Positions 20,187 through 28,836 of a stretch of DNA of 64,000 bases are shown piece by piece; position 1 is the stretch's first letter; every line of letters starts with the position of its first letter. The position numbers were made by a program, and so were the translations under genes. Under the pieces are notes generated by a model. That model worked only from the letters and a program-made list of their open reading frames with translations, was not told the DNA's origin and did not search any database. The DNA is from Serpentinimonas maccroryi. Lineage in GTDB: Bacteria > Pseudomonadota > Gammaproteobacteria > Burkholderiales > Burkholderiaceae_C. The stretch spans positions 124,001 through 188,000 of the forward strand of contig NZ_AP014569.1 in assembly GCF_000828915.1 (NCBI RefSeq), written 5' to 3'.

Positions 20187-20938
20187 GCGCAGAGCGTGAA
20201 CTCCAGCTCGGCCTCGCTCTCGCTGGCCAGGTGCAGCTTGCCGTCGACGCCGCGCTGCAGCAGGCGCACAGCAAACAGCATCCGGTTGCCGCTGATCTCG
20301 GGCACCAGGCTCAGCTCTGGGGCGATCCACAGCCGCAGCATCTGGTAGCTTTTGCCTTGGGCCAGGTTTTGCTGGAACTGGCCGTGGCTGGCCCAGACCT
20401 TTTGCGCTTGGGCCGAGTTGCGCAGCACGTTCATCAGCAGCTGCACCGGTTCGAGCAACGGTTCTAGGGTCTGCGCCCACGGCTGCAGATCTTGCTGGCG
20501 CAGCTCGGGGCTGCGCTGTTGCCAGTCGTGGTAGGCGGGCAAGTCGAACTCGAAGCTGCCGCCGGGAATGGCCAAGCGGCTGCGCACCGCTGTCAGCCAT
20601 TCGTTTTCGGCCAGCGACTGCCCGACCTTGCCGCACTCCTGCAAGGCGGCGTAGCAGCCTTCTAGGCGGGCGATGAACTGCTCCAGCGCGGCCTCGGAAA
20701 TGGCCGGGTTGCCGCGGTAGCCCAGGTACTGCTGCTTGAGGCGCTCGAGGTCTTTGAGGATTTCGGATTTCAAATCGGAGCGCGCCCCGATTTCGAGCAG
20801 CTCGAACAGGGTGTGCAGCGCAAAGTGGTGATCGAGGGCGCTGGGGCGCAGCAGCAACTGGCCCAAGCGCTCGGCCAAGCGCTCGAGCCGCAGGTAGGTG
20901 CGGATGCGTTCGTTGAACGGGTACTCGTAGAGGATCAC
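20183..20938 (-). CDS. zapD: Cell division protein ZapD
   Basis: ZapD cross-links FtsZ filaments and supports Z-ring assembly at midcell. The 251-residue frame starts at a GTG (20938): VILYEYPFNERIRTYLRLERL is the family's N-terminus and there is no ATG. The rest (HFALHTLFELLEIGARSDLK, then the PGGSFEFDLPAYHDW segment) is typical, and the length is right. It follows coaE by 7 bases, the usual pilD-coaE-zapD operon. Its TAA overlaps the mutT stop head to head. Confidence 0.95.
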   Translation of the reverse strand: MILYEYPFNERIRTYLRLERLAERLGQLLLRPSALDHHFALHTLFELLEIGARSDLKSEILKDLERLKQQYLGYRGNPAISEAALEQFIARLEGCYAALQECGKVGQSLAENEWLTAVRSRLAIPGGSFEFDLPAYHDWQQRSPELRQQDLQPWAQTLEPLLEPVQLLMNVLRNSAQAQKVWASHGQFQQNLAQGKSYQMLRLWIAPELSLVPEISGNRMLFAVRLLQRGVDGKLHLASESEAELEFTLCA

Positions 20939-20945
20939 CGCTCGA

Positions 20946-21578
20946 TCATAGCCCGAAAAGCTGGCGCTGCCGGGCATAAGCCGCCGCCACTTGCGCTTGC
21001 AACTGGGGCAGGGTGGTGGTGGCGTCGTTGTCGAGCACCGTGTCGGCCAGCGCCAGCCGCTGCGCGCGGCTGGCTTGGGCGTCGAGCACGGCTTGTATTT
21101 GCGCCCGCGGCCAGCCGTTGCGCGCGCGCACGCGCTCAATCTGCGTTTGCGCGCTGCAGTCCACCACCCACACCGCATCGACTTGCTGCAGCCAATGCGC
21201 CGATTCGGCCAGCAACGGGATGTCGAGCACCACGCAGTCGCTGTGGCCTTGCAGCTGTGCGCAGGCCTGCTCGATCGCGGCGCGCACGAGCGGGTGCACG
21301 ATCGCCTCCAGCCGCTGGCGCGCCGCGGGCTGGGCAAAAACCAGCGCCCGCATCTGCTCGCGGTCCAGCGCCCCGTCGGGCCCGATGTATTGCGGGCCAA
21401 AGGCGGCGCGGATGGGCTCGATGGCGGTGCCACCGGGGGCGGTGCAGGCGCGCGCCAGAGCGTCGGCGTCGAGCACCGGCGCGCCCAGCGCCTGCAGCAT
21501 CGCCGCCACCGTGCTCTTGCCGCTGCCGATGCCGCCGGTCAGACCGATGCGCCAAGGGGGCTGGGGGTGGGCGCGCAT
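20946..21578 (-). CDS. coaE: Dephospho-CoA kinase
   Basis: CoaE adds the 3' phosphate to dephospho-CoA, the last step of coenzyme A synthesis. The 210-residue protein has the P-loop GGIGSGKST at residues 15-23, the substrate-binding DADALAR segment and the LDIPLLAES motif. It lies 15 bases after pilD and 7 bases before zapD, so all three are probably co-transcribed. Eight residues precede the first beta strand, a little more than usual. Confidence 0.97.
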   Translation of the reverse strand: MRAHPQPPWRIGLTGGIGSGKSTVAAMLQALGAPVLDADALARACTAPGGTAIEPIRAAFGPQYIGPDGALDREQMRALVFAQPAARQRLEAIVHPLVRAAIEQACAQLQGHSDCVVLDIPLLAESAHWLQQVDAVWVVDCSAQTQIERVRARNGWPRAQIQAVLDAQASRAQRLALADTVLDNDATTTLPQLQAQVAAAYARQRQLFGL

Positions 21579-21593
21579 GGTGGGCGGTGCGGT

Positions 21594-22490
21594 TTAAAGC
21601 CCGATCCAGCCCAGCAGCGTGGCCGGCCCCAGCGCCAGCGCCAGCAGGCCGCCAAAAGCCAGGAACGGCCCAAAGGGCACGTAGCCGCCCTCGCGCAAGC
21701 CGCTGCTGTACTTCATGGCGATGCCCACGACCGCGCCCAGCACCGAGGCCAGCAGCAGCACCGGCAGGAGCGCCTGCCAGCCCAGCCAGGCCCCGAGCGC
21801 GGCCAAGAGCTTGAAGTCGCCATAGCCCATGCCCTCTTTGCCGGTGAGCAGCTTGAAGGCCCAGTAGATCGACCACAGCGTCACGTAGCCCACCACCGCA
21901 CCCCACAGGGCGGTGCCGAGGTCGATGGTGTTCCAGCCCAGCGCGGCCACGATCAGCCCGGCCCAAACCAGCGGCAGCGTGATGTCGTCTGGCAGCAAGG
22001 TGGTGTCCCAGTCGATGAAGGCCAGCGCCAGCACGGCAGCGACGAAACCCATCCAGGCCAGAGTGGCCAAGCCCGGGCCGTGCAGGTGCATGACCCAAGC
22101 AAAGCCGATGCCGGTGAGCAACTCCACCAGCGGGTAGCGCAGCCCGATCGGGGCCGCGCAGGCGCTGCAGCGGCCGCGCAGCAGGGCGTAGCTGAGCAGC
22201 GGCAGGTTGTGGTACCAGGCGATGCCGGCACCGCAGGCCGGGCAGCGCGAGCGCGGCGTGATTAGGTTGAGCGCCGGGGCTTGCGCCGCCGTGGCCGGGG
22301 CGGCCAGCCCTGAGCCCGGCAGGGTGGATGGGGCGGTGGCCGGGTGCATCTCGGCACACTCAGCGGCCCAGCGCCGCTCCAGCATGAGCGGCAGCCGGTG
22401 GATCACCACATTCAGAAAGCTGCCGATCAACAGGCCCAGCACGGCGGCCAAGGCGATGCCCAACGGGCCAGTGAGGGTGTCCAGTGGCAT
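21594..22490 (-). CDS. pilD: Type IV prepilin peptidase / N-methyltransferase PilD
   Basis: PilD is the inner-membrane aspartyl protease that cuts the leader of prepilins and methylates the new N-terminus. The 298-residue protein has the N-terminal GSFLNVVIHRLPLM motif, the zinc-type Cys pairs CPAC and CSAC (residues 83, 86, 108, 111) of the methylase domain, the catalytic Asp motifs IDWDTTLLPDD and GYGDFKLLAALGAWLG, and about eight membrane segments. There is a short Ala/Pro-rich insertion at about residues 48-75. pilB and pilC, which normally come before it in a pilBCD operon, are not there: a KilA-N gene on the opposite strand lies where pilC would be. Confidence 0.96.
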   Translation of the reverse strand: MPLDTLTGPLGIALAAVLGLLIGSFLNVVIHRLPLMLERRWAAECAEMHPATAPSTLPGSGLAAPATAAQAPALNLITPRSRCPACGAGIAWYHNLPLLSYALLRGRCSACAAPIGLRYPLVELLTGIGFAWVMHLHGPGLATLAWMGFVAAVLALAFIDWDTTLLPDDITLPLVWAGLIVAALGWNTIDLGTALWGAVVGYVTLWSIYWAFKLLTGKEGMGYGDFKLLAALGAWLGWQALLPVLLLASVLGAVVGIAMKYSSGLREGGYVPFGPFLAFGGLLALALGPATLLGWIGL

Positions 22491-22673
22491 GGTGCGATGG
22501 TGGAGTGGTGGAGGTGTGGGGAGTGTAAACGGGGGTGGTGTGTCACAGGGCAGTTGATTAATGATAAAGTCACACGAGCAGAACGGCGCCTTCTGGGTGT
22601 CGTGCGCAGTTTGATAACTCTTTGATTTAATTATTTAAGCCGGTTTGTTTGAGGCTCATCGAACGGATTCAGG

Positions 22674-23519
22674 ATGAAGAATCGCATCATCAACGTCAAA
22701 GGTACAGAGGTTACGATCGCCACCCGGAACGAGCACGACTACCTTTCGCTGACTGATATGGTGAGGAACTTCGACGGCGGCAGCGCCCTGATTGAGCAAT
22801 GGCTCAAGAACAAGGACACCGTGCTGTTCTTGGGCGTGTGGGAGCAACTCAACAACCCAGGGTTTAATTCCATCGAATTCGAGGGAATTAAAAACGAGGC
22901 TGGGCGCAACAGCTTCTTCCTGTCGGTTAAAAAATGGATCGAGGGCACCGCCGCCATCGGCCTGCATGCCAAGGCTGGACGGTATGGCGGAACCTATGCC
23001 CACAAGGACATCGCTTTCGAGTTCGGCTCTTGGCTCAGCCCGGAGTTCAAGCTCTACCTCATCAAGGAGTTCCAGCGCCTCAAGGATGAAGAATCCCGCA
23101 CCACTTCCTTGGAGTGGAGTTTTCAGCGTACCTTGGCGAAGGTCAATTACAAGATTCACACCGATGCCATCAAGGAGCGGCTGATCCCGCCGCTACTCAC
23201 GCCGAAACAGACTGGCATCATCTACGCCAGCGAGGCCGACTTGCTCAATGTTGCCCTGTTCGGCATCACGGCGGCCCAGTGGCGACAAGTCAATGCAGAC
23301 CAGAGCGGCAACATGCGGGATGCGGCCACACTGGAGCAACTGGTGGTGTTGTCAAACCTCGAAAGCATCAATGCGGTGCTGATTCACCAAGGGCTGGCCG
23401 CTCCAGAGCGGCTGGCGCAGTTGAACGCCATCGCCATCAGGCAGATGCGTTCGCTGGTTGGCCTCAATGAAATCAAGCAACTGAGTGGCCCCAAGGCCGG
23501 TGAAAGGCGTAGTCGGTGA
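22674..23519 (+). CDS. KilA-N domain DNA-binding protein
   Basis: A 281-residue protein with a KilA-N domain in its N-terminal half (DYLSLTDMVRNFDG, WLKNKDTVLFLGVWE, the GGTYAHKDIAFEFGSWLSPE core and YLIKEFQRLKDEE). Such domains bind nucleic acid and are found in phage antirepressors and in scattered chromosomal genes. The C-terminal part is helical and of unknown role. The codon use and GC are lower than in pilD next door, which suggests transfer. No other phage gene is nearby, so it is either a phage remnant or part of a small mobile cassette. Its TGA stop overlaps a GTG that opens the ttuD fragment. Confidence 0.88.
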   Translation: MKNRIINVKGTEVTIATRNEHDYLSLTDMVRNFDGGSALIEQWLKNKDTVLFLGVWEQLNNPGFNSIEFEGIKNEAGRNSFFLSVKKWIEGTAAIGLHAKAGRYGGTYAHKDIAFEFGSWLSPEFKLYLIKEFQRLKDEESRTTSLEWSFQRTLAKVNYKIHTDAIKERLIPPLLTPKQTGIIYASEADLLNVALFGITAAQWRQVNADQSGNMRDAATLEQLVVLSNLESINAVLIHQGLAAPERLAQLNAIAIRQMRSLVGLNEIKQLSGPKAGERRSR

Positions 23520-23640
23520 CTGAATTCGCTTTGACTGCCACCGCCCCCCTGCTACGCCAGCTCTTTGCCGCCGCCGTGGCCGCTGCGCAACCGGCGCTGT
23601 GCCTGCCGCCGCGATGGCGCAGGCGGTCGAGGCGGACTTT
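23516..23640 (+). pseudogene. Remnant of the glycerate 2-kinase gene ttuD (5' end only)
   Basis: From a GTG overlapping the KilA-N stop, the frame reads VTEFALTATAPLLRQLFAAA and on to ALCLPP, the same as the start of the intact ttuD at 35.8 kb. Bases 23541-23612 match 35879-35950 with 2 differences in 72. Then about 70 bases present in ttuD are missing, and 23612-23634 again resemble 36020-36042 (MAQAVEA). After that the match stops, just before the 3' end of the D-2-hydroxyacid dehydrogenase gene. The rest of the kinase is absent, so this copy cannot make an enzyme. Confidence 0.85.
23541..23612 (+). repeat. 72-bp direct repeat of ttuD, left copy
   Basis: 70 of 72 bases are the same as 35879-35950. 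The pair brackets the whole block from the dehydrogenase gene to the LysR regulator, about 12.3 kb. Confidence 0.9.
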
Positions 23641-23667
23641 GCCGACAGCCCTCCAGTGCGCTTCGAC

Positions 23668-24693
23668 TTACACCTGATTGCAGGCCTGAATCGATTTGAT
23701 TGGAGTCAAAATTTCTCCTTTTTCATGAAAGGCGATCAAGTTGTCCGCCGCCAGCAGCGCCATGGCAAGCCGGGTGCCCCGGGTGGCGCTGGCGATGTGC
23801 GGCGTGAGCACCACGTTGATGAGCGCCAGCAGCTCGGGCCGCACCTGCGGCTCGCCCTCGTACACATCCAAGCCGGCGGCGGCAAGCTGGCCGCTTTGCA
23901 GCGCCTGCGCCAGCGCCAGCTCATCGACGATGCCGCCGCGCGCCAAGTTGACCAAGGTAGCGCTGGGTTTCATCTGCGCCAGCTCGGCCGCGCCGATGGC
24001 GTGGTGGTTGGCCGGCGTGTAGGGCAACACCAGCAGCAGGTGGTCAGACTGGCGCAGCAGCTCGGCTTTGCTCACCCAGCGGGCGGCGCAGGCGCGCTCG
24101 GTGGTGGCGTCGAGCGGGTTGCGGTTGTGGTAGATCACCTGCATGGCAAAACCGTGCGCGGCCCGGCGCGCAATGGCTTGCCCGATGCGCCCCATGCCCA
24201 AAATGCCGAGCGTGCTGTGGTGCACCTCGGCCCCCAGCAGCATGTCGGCGGCCCACTGCTTCCAGCGCCCGGCACGCAGGTAGCGTTCGCCCTCGGTGAT
24301 GCGCCGGGCCGTGGCCAGCAGCAGCGCCAGGCCAAAGTCGGCGGTGCTCTCAGTCAGCACGTCCGGGGTGTTGCTGGCTTGCACGCCGTGGCGCTCCAGC
24401 GCGTCAAGGTCGAGGTTGTTGTAGCCGACCGCCATGTTGGCGACCACGCGCAGATCGGGGCAAGCGGCCAGCACGCTGGCGTCGATGCGATCGCCCTGCG
24501 TGGCCAGCACGCCCCACTGGCCTTGCAGGCGCTCGATCAACTCGGCTGGGCTCCAAACCACATCGTCCGGGTTGTCGCGCAGCTCGAAGTGCTCACCCAA
24601 GCGCTGCTGCACCTCTGGGAACAGGCGGCGTGTGATCAACACGCCGGGCCGTTGAGTCACCTTTTGACCTGAATAGTTTGATTCAGTTGGCAT
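23668..24693 (-). CDS. D-isomer specific 2-hydroxyacid dehydrogenase (glyoxylate/hydroxypyruvate reductase type)
   Basis: A 341-residue NAD(P)H enzyme that most likely reduces glyoxylate or hydroxypyruvate to glycolate or glycerate. It has the LGILGMGRIGQAIARR nucleotide fold, the catalytic Arg in VNLARGGIVDE, Glu in DVYEGEP and His in TPHIAS. The ATG at 24693 is the best start. The first dozen codons (MPTESNYSGQKVTQ) are AT-rich like the DNA upstream, while everything from RPGVLITRR on is GC-rich backbone; the gene seems to have received a new 5' end at the edge of the low-GC block. A glycerate kinase partner, ttuD, is represented by the broken copy beside it and the intact gene at 35.8 kb. 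Confidence 0.92.
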   Translation of the reverse strand: MPTESNYSGQKVTQRPGVLITRRLFPEVQQRLGEHFELRDNPDDVVWSPAELIERLQGQWGVLATQGDRIDASVLAACPDLRVVANMAVGYNNLDLDALERHGVQASNTPDVLTESTADFGLALLLATARRITEGERYLRAGRWKQWAADMLLGAEVHHSTLGILGMGRIGQAIARRAAHGFAMQVIYHNRNPLDATTERACAARWVSKAELLRQSDHLLLVLPYTPANHHAIGAAELAQMKPSATLVNLARGGIVDELALAQALQSGQLAAAGLDVYEGEPQVRPELLALINVVLTPHIASATRGTRLAMALLAADNLIAFHEKGEILTPIKSIQACNQV

Positions 24694-25462
24694 GAAAAAA
24701 TCAATGAAGTGTTGTGAATCAATTAGCTGCCATAAATTTAATCCCCTACAATTTTTCTGGTTTCGATGATTTGCTTCCACCGACTGAATTCGGATTGTTG
24801 AAATGTAGCGAACTCTTCAGGAGTGCTTAGCACGATTTCCAAGCCTTGTTGGGTAAGTCTAGAGTGCATTTCTGGATTTCTAAGTGTAGCGGATAGAAGT
24901 TCATGCATACGACGCCTTGCCTCAGCTGGAATTCCTCTCGGGCTGGCAAATCCCTGCCAAGAATAAGAAGTAAAGTTAACACCTTGTTCCATTAACGTGG
25001 GCACCTGTGGTAGCGCAGATGATCTAGTGGCGCTACTGATAACTAGGGGACGAAGCCGGCCAGACTGAATATGAGGCATGACAGCGTTGATACTCATGAA
25101 AAGAGCATTAACTTCACCGCCCAGTACAGCAGTCACGGCTGGAGCGCCACCTCGATAAGGTATATGAATGCCAGTAGTCCGAGTTTCCTGCCAGAAAAGC
25201 TCTGCGGTTAGGTGGTCGCTACTGCCATTACCCGCGGATGCAAAAGATGCACTCCCTGGATTAGCCCGCTTCCAACTGATAAAATCCGAAAGATTTCTAT
25301 GTGGAGAAGCTGTAGGTACAACTAGGACCTTCGCCGCCCGAACAACGAGTGAAATCGGTTCGAGATCCCGAACGGCATCATATTGAACTCTCATTAGGTG
25401 TGGCGCAGTCACAAATGGAGCCATGCCAGCAACCATGAAAGTGTAACCATCTGGAGGTGAGC

Positions 25463-25489
25463 GGCTGAGTTCGCTTAAACCGTGTACAC
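25463..25489 (+). repeat. Left inverted repeat of the IS1595-type element
   Basis: 27 bases, 23 of which match the reverse complement of 26486-26512; the four differences are all in the middle six bases. Confidence 0.88.
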
Positions 25490-25523
25490 TCCCATGGAGT
25501 TCATTTTTCCCAGGAAAATCAAC

Positions 25524-26483
25524 ATGGAACAAGCCCAGTACAAGCAGTTGGTGGCCAGCATCGAAGGTCTGACACAGGCGCAGCTTGATGAGCTGCGACA
25601 GACCCTGCGCCAGCGCCAGGAGGCCGACGGTGTGCAGCGCCTGCTCATGGCGCGCATGGCCGAACAAGGCTCTTGCCCGCGCTGCCAAAGCACCCGCAAA
25701 TACAAGCACGGCACCGAGTTTGGCTCGCAGCGCTTTCGCTGCAGGGACTGTGGCAAGACTTTCACCGCCACCACAGGCACCCCGTTTCACCGTCTGCGCG
25801 ACAAGGCCAAACTGCTGGAGAACGCCGCTTGCATGGCCGATGGTCTGTCGGTGCGCAAGACCGCTGCGCGCATGGATATCTCGGTGCAAAAGGCCTTTCG
25901 CTGGCGGCACAAGTTTCTGGCTTTCCTCAACCAGCAAAAACCCAGCGCCCTCGCTGGCATTGTGGAGGCCGATGAAACCTTCTTCCCCGTGTCCTACAAG
26001 GGTCAGCGCAAGGCCATGCCGCGACCACCGAAGGAGCGCGGCGGCAAGGCCCGGGACGGCTCTGGCACCGACAAGACCGCGGTGGTCGTGGCGGTGCAGC
26101 GTGGCACACAGGTCGCCTTTGACTAGGTGCTGGAGCGGGCAACGGCCCATGCGCTGACCGAGGCGTTGCGCCCGCTGCTGGGCGCAGATGCGGTGCTCAG
26201 CACCGACGGCAACGCCTCTTACTGGACGGTGGCCGAGCAACTCAAGGTGGAGTCTGGCTTCTTTGTTTCGCAGTATCACGGCAAGGGCGGAAATGGCCCT
26301 TGGCATGTCCAGAGCGTCAACCGCTACGACTCCAGTCTGAAGTCCTGGATGACGCGCTTTCGCGGTGTCGCCACCAAATACCTGGCGAACTACCTGGGCT
26401 GGCGCCGTCTCTTGGACCGCTTCAAGGACAACCTCACACCCGAACAATTCATGTTTCATGCGTTGCGGACTTCATATCAATGA
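25524..26483 (+). pseudogene. IS1595-family (ISXO2-like) transposase with an in-frame stop
   Basis: Reading from the ATG at 25524 (MEQAQYKQLVASIEGL): an N-terminal zinc ribbon CPRCQSTRKYKHG...RCRDCGKTF, a helical DNA-binding part, and the DDE domain with the first Asp region IVEADETFFPVSYKG and, after the stop, LSTDGNASYW and FFVSQYHGKGGNGPWHVQSV. A TAG at 26124-26126 breaks the frame after VAFD; the frame continues unbroken as VLERATAHALTEAL to 26483. A single C to T change (CAG to TAG) would explain it. Unless the stop is read through, no full transposase is made. Confidence 0.9.
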
Positions 26484-26485
26484 CG

Positions 26486-26512
26486 GTGTACACGGGTAAC
26501 ACGAACTCAGCC
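26486..26512 (-). repeat. Right inverted repeat of the IS1595-type element
   Basis: On the minus strand it reads GGCTGAGTTCGTGTTACCCG and then TGTACAC, the common form of this family's ends. It begins 2 bases after the transposase stop. Confidence 0.88.
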
Positions 26513-26652
26513 TTTTGTTGGCCATGCCATAGCCGTTGATGCTGCTATTGCAGATACTAAGCCAAAAAGAAATTTGCGGATAGTCATCAGTGTCTCCTTG
26601 ATGTGGTTGAGCCGAGGCAAAGGGTGGTGAGAAATTTGAATCTGCGTGTTGT

Positions 26653-27330
26653 TTACTGCGGCGTTGGGTCGCAGCCCAGTGACTTTAGGCGTGCGTCAAC
26701 CCAAGAAGTGTCATGCACTCCAGCAGCAATGTTTGCCATTGTTATTTGTTCTTGTTTTAGTTTCTCGAGTGCCGCTTGTAATACTTGATCTGCATCGTCG
26801 ATTTTGATGCATAAAAATCCATCAAAATCACCAATAATAAGGTCGCCTGGATGAATCACCATGCCATCAATGGCAATCGGCACATTGATTTCTCCTGGGC
26901 CGTCCTTGTATGGGCCGCGGTGCGTCACGCCTGCAGCATAGACTGGTAAGCTGCTGGCTGCAATATCTTTTGCATCTCGGATTGCGCCATTCAGCACAAT
27001 ACCACCAATTTTGCGGGTAATTGCATAATTTAACATTATCTCGCCAAAAAGTGAATTGGTTAGATCGCCGCCAGCATCTACTACGATAATATCCCCGGGT
27101 GCAGCCATGTCCAGTGCCTTATGGATCATTAGGTTATCGCCGGGGCGCGTCTTCACTGTTAAGGCAGGGCCTGCAAGGCGGCCGCTTTTGTGCATAGGCC
27201 GAAGCCTAGGTCCACCAGATGTAATTCGCATCATGCAGTCGCTCACATTGGCAACCGGAATATCAAAGAAGGCTCGAATGAGTTTATCGCTCACTTGGCG
27301 GGGGCGATGGTGGATTTGAAAACCAATCAT
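26653..27330 (-). CDS. RraA / HMG-CHA aldolase family protein
   Basis: A 225-residue protein of the RraA fold. Many members outside enteric bacteria are divalent-metal class II aldolases that split 4-hydroxy-4-methyl-2-oxoglutarate or 4-carboxy-4-hydroxy-2-oxoadipate, or decarboxylate oxaloacetate, giving pyruvate. The active-site pattern is present: GEIMLNYAITRKIGGIVLNG followed by AIRD (Arg and Asp bind substrate and metal), and DGMVIHPGDLIIGDFDG near the end. It lies among genes for an FMN hydroxy-acid oxidase and two transporters, so an aldolase role in breakdown fits better than RNase E control. The precise substrate is unknown. Low GC, part of the acquired block. Confidence 0.88.
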   Translation of the reverse strand: MIGFQIHHRPRQVSDKLIRAFFDIPVANVSDCMMRITSGGPRLRPMHKSGRLAGPALTVKTRPGDNLMIHKALDMAAPGDIIVVDAGGDLTNSLFGEIMLNYAITRKIGGIVLNGAIRDAKDIAASSLPVYAAGVTHRGPYKDGPGEINVPIAIDGMVIHPGDLIIGDFDGFLCIKIDDADQVLQAALEKLKQEQITMANIAAGVHDTSWVDARLKSLGCDPTPQ

Positions 27331-27428
27331 GTTATGAATCCTTTGATATAGAGCAGTGGGGTTGAAGGGAACTGTTTCAGAAAAATACCGAGCTGTTGGT
27401 TGTCTTGCGACATCAACTCAAGACTGCA

Positions 27429-28742
27429 TCATGGTAAATCTTTACTGTCTCCTCCAAGGAGAAAACTTGCATCCAGTTCGCTTAAGTGATTGATGCCTAA
27501 CATTGCCATATCACGCGATATTTCATCACGTAGTAGTGAAATACCTTTACGCACTCCGACCGAACCACCAACTGCACTTGCGTAGTTAAAAGGTCGGCCC
27601 AGAAAGACGAACTTTGCCCCGAGCGCTAGTGCCTTAAGTACGTCAGTACCACGTCGGAGACCGCTATCGATCATTACCGGAACCTCGGAGCAGGAACGTA
27701 CGATTCGGGGTAGAACTTGTAGCGGTGCCACTGTGCCATCTAGTTGGCGACCGCCGTGGTTTGAAATAATGATGCCGTCAACACCGGAGTCCACCGCCAG
27801 TCGCGCATCGCGAAAATCTAGGATGCCTTTGATCACCATTTGGCCTGGCCACTGTTTGCGAAGCATACGTAAATGGCTCCAATTTAGGTGGCCACGATCA
27901 GAGAAATCCCGTGATACGTTGGGCGACATGATTGGTGCACCCCGGTGTGCAAAATTATTTTCAAAGTGTGGCATACCGTGGAGAGCGATCGTTTTAAGGA
28001 ATGTGCCAAACAGCCAACGTGGGTGTGTGAGCCCCTGCCAAGCGAGAGAGAGGCTCGGACGCATCGGGGTAGAAAATCCAGCTCTGATGTTATGCTCACG
28101 GTTGGCGGCAATCGAAGCGTCTACTGTGATGACAAGGGTACGGTATCCTGCAACCTTGACACGCTCTACGAGTGCCAGGATATTTTTTTCGTCGCCAGGT
28201 AGGTATGCTTGGAACCAAGCGTTTGGGTTGACCTTTATCACTTCCTCCATCCGTATCAGTGAGGAGCCACTCATGATCATTGGGATATTTTCACGTTCAG
28301 CTGCCTGAGCTAAGACGATATCGCCGCGGTAAGCTGATAAAGCGCAAATTCCCATCGGGGCGATGCCGAAAGGTGCAGAATACTGCATTCCTAACACGGA
28401 TGTTGAAGTGGTGCGCTTGGATATGTCGATCAAAACCCTTGGAAGGAACTCGTATCTCTCGAATGAGGTGGCGTTCGCTCGCAGCGTGTGGTTTCGTTCT
28501 ACTCCACCAGAAATATAGGCGTAAATTGGCTTTGGAAGGTGCTGTTTAGCAGCCTTATCAAAGTCATCTAAGCAAAGAATGTGCTCAAGGCCAGATGGCA
28601 TTTTTTTAATACCGTCAGAATGTGGTTTTGTATTATTGGCCTGTCTAGGCAAAGTGGCTACTTCGCTGATTGAGTGGTTCTGTTTTTTCATTGATGATGG
28701 CAATTTGTGAATAGTGCAATGTGATGCGGAAGGTTCATGCAT
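27429..28742 (-). CDS. FMN-dependent alpha-hydroxy-acid oxidase/dehydrogenase
   Basis: A flavin TIM-barrel enzyme like L-lactate dehydrogenase LldD, glycolate oxidase or mandelate dehydrogenase: it oxidises an L-2-hydroxy acid to a 2-oxo acid. Seen: FMN-binding PFGIAPMGICAL, SGSSLIRMEEV, ITVDASIAANREHN, the substrate Lys in MVIKGILD, the catalytic His-Gly-Gly-Arg in ISNHGGRQLDG, and the phosphate-binding MIDSGLRRGTDVLKALALGA. The family core starts near GLEHILCLDDFDKAA; about 48 residues before it are not recognisable, so the true start may be at 28691 or 28601. It is placed 94 bases after dctM and before the RraA gene on the same strand. Confidence 0.9.
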   Translation of the reverse strand: MHEPSASHCTIHKLPSSMKKQNHSISEVATLPRQANNTKPHSDGIKKMPSGLEHILCLDDFDKAAKQHLPKPIYAYISGGVERNHTLRANATSFERYEFLPRVLIDISKRTTSTSVLGMQYSAPFGIAPMGICALSAYRGDIVLAQAAERENIPMIMSGSSLIRMEEVIKVNPNAWFQAYLPGDEKNILALVERVKVAGYRTLVITVDASIAANREHNIRAGFSTPMRPSLSLAWQGLTHPRWLFGTFLKTIALHGMPHFENNFAHRGAPIMSPNVSRDFSDRGHLNWSHLRMLRKQWPGQMVIKGILDFRDARLAVDSGVDGIIISNHGGRQLDGTVAPLQVLPRIVRSCSEVPVMIDSGLRRGTDVLKALALGAKFVFLGRPFNYASAVGGSVGVRKGISLLRDEISRDMAMLGINHLSELDASFLLGGDSKDLP

Positions 28743-28836
28743 TCAAAATTATACAAGTGTAGGAATTTCGTGCTCGTGTTTCATTTGCGTTACAGAGTTT
28801 TGATCAATAGCAGTAGATGGTGTTGCATCTAAAATC

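Larger units (their letters stand above)
25463..26512 (+). mobile_element. IS1595-family insertion sequence (defective), 1050 bp
   Basis: The element is bounded by 27-bp imperfect inverted repeats beginning GGCTGAGTTCG and ending CCGTGTACAC, and carries one transposase gene with an internal stop. Flanking bases AGGTGAGC and TTTTGTTG do not match, so no target site duplication remains; together with the deletion in the Bug gene this points to an adjacent deletion after insertion. The element is more GC-rich than the DNA around it. Confidence 0.9.
24738..26587 (-). pseudogene. Bug/TctC-family solute-binding protein gene interrupted by an IS element
   Basis: The 5' piece (26587 down to 26513) has AAGGAG six bases before the ATG and codes for a signal peptide, MTIRKFLFGLVSAIAASTAM followed by AWPTK. 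The 3' piece (25462 down to 24738) resumes at SPPDGYTF and carries the rest of a Bug receptor (HIPYRGGAPAVTAVLGGEV, FASPRGIPAEA) up to the stop. Compared with the intact tctC in this window, about 50-55 codons between the signal peptide and the PDG motif are missing, and the insertion sequence sits in their place. The protein would have been the periplasmic receptor of a tripartite tricarboxylate type carrier. It is the last but one gene of the low-GC block. Confidence 0.88.

Noticed and set aside
25524-26483. Frameshift in the IS1595 transposase
   Set aside because: Both halves are in the same frame; a single TAG codon at 26124-26126 accounts for the break.
25455-26520. 8-bp target site duplication around the IS element
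   Set aside because: The flanks AGGTGAGC and TTTTGTTG do not match, so no duplication can be claimed.
26653-27330. Calling the RraA-fold gene a ribonuclease E regulator (rraA)
   Set aside because: The catabolic neighbours and the GAIRD active-site pattern favour the aldolase branch of this family; no gene symbol is given.
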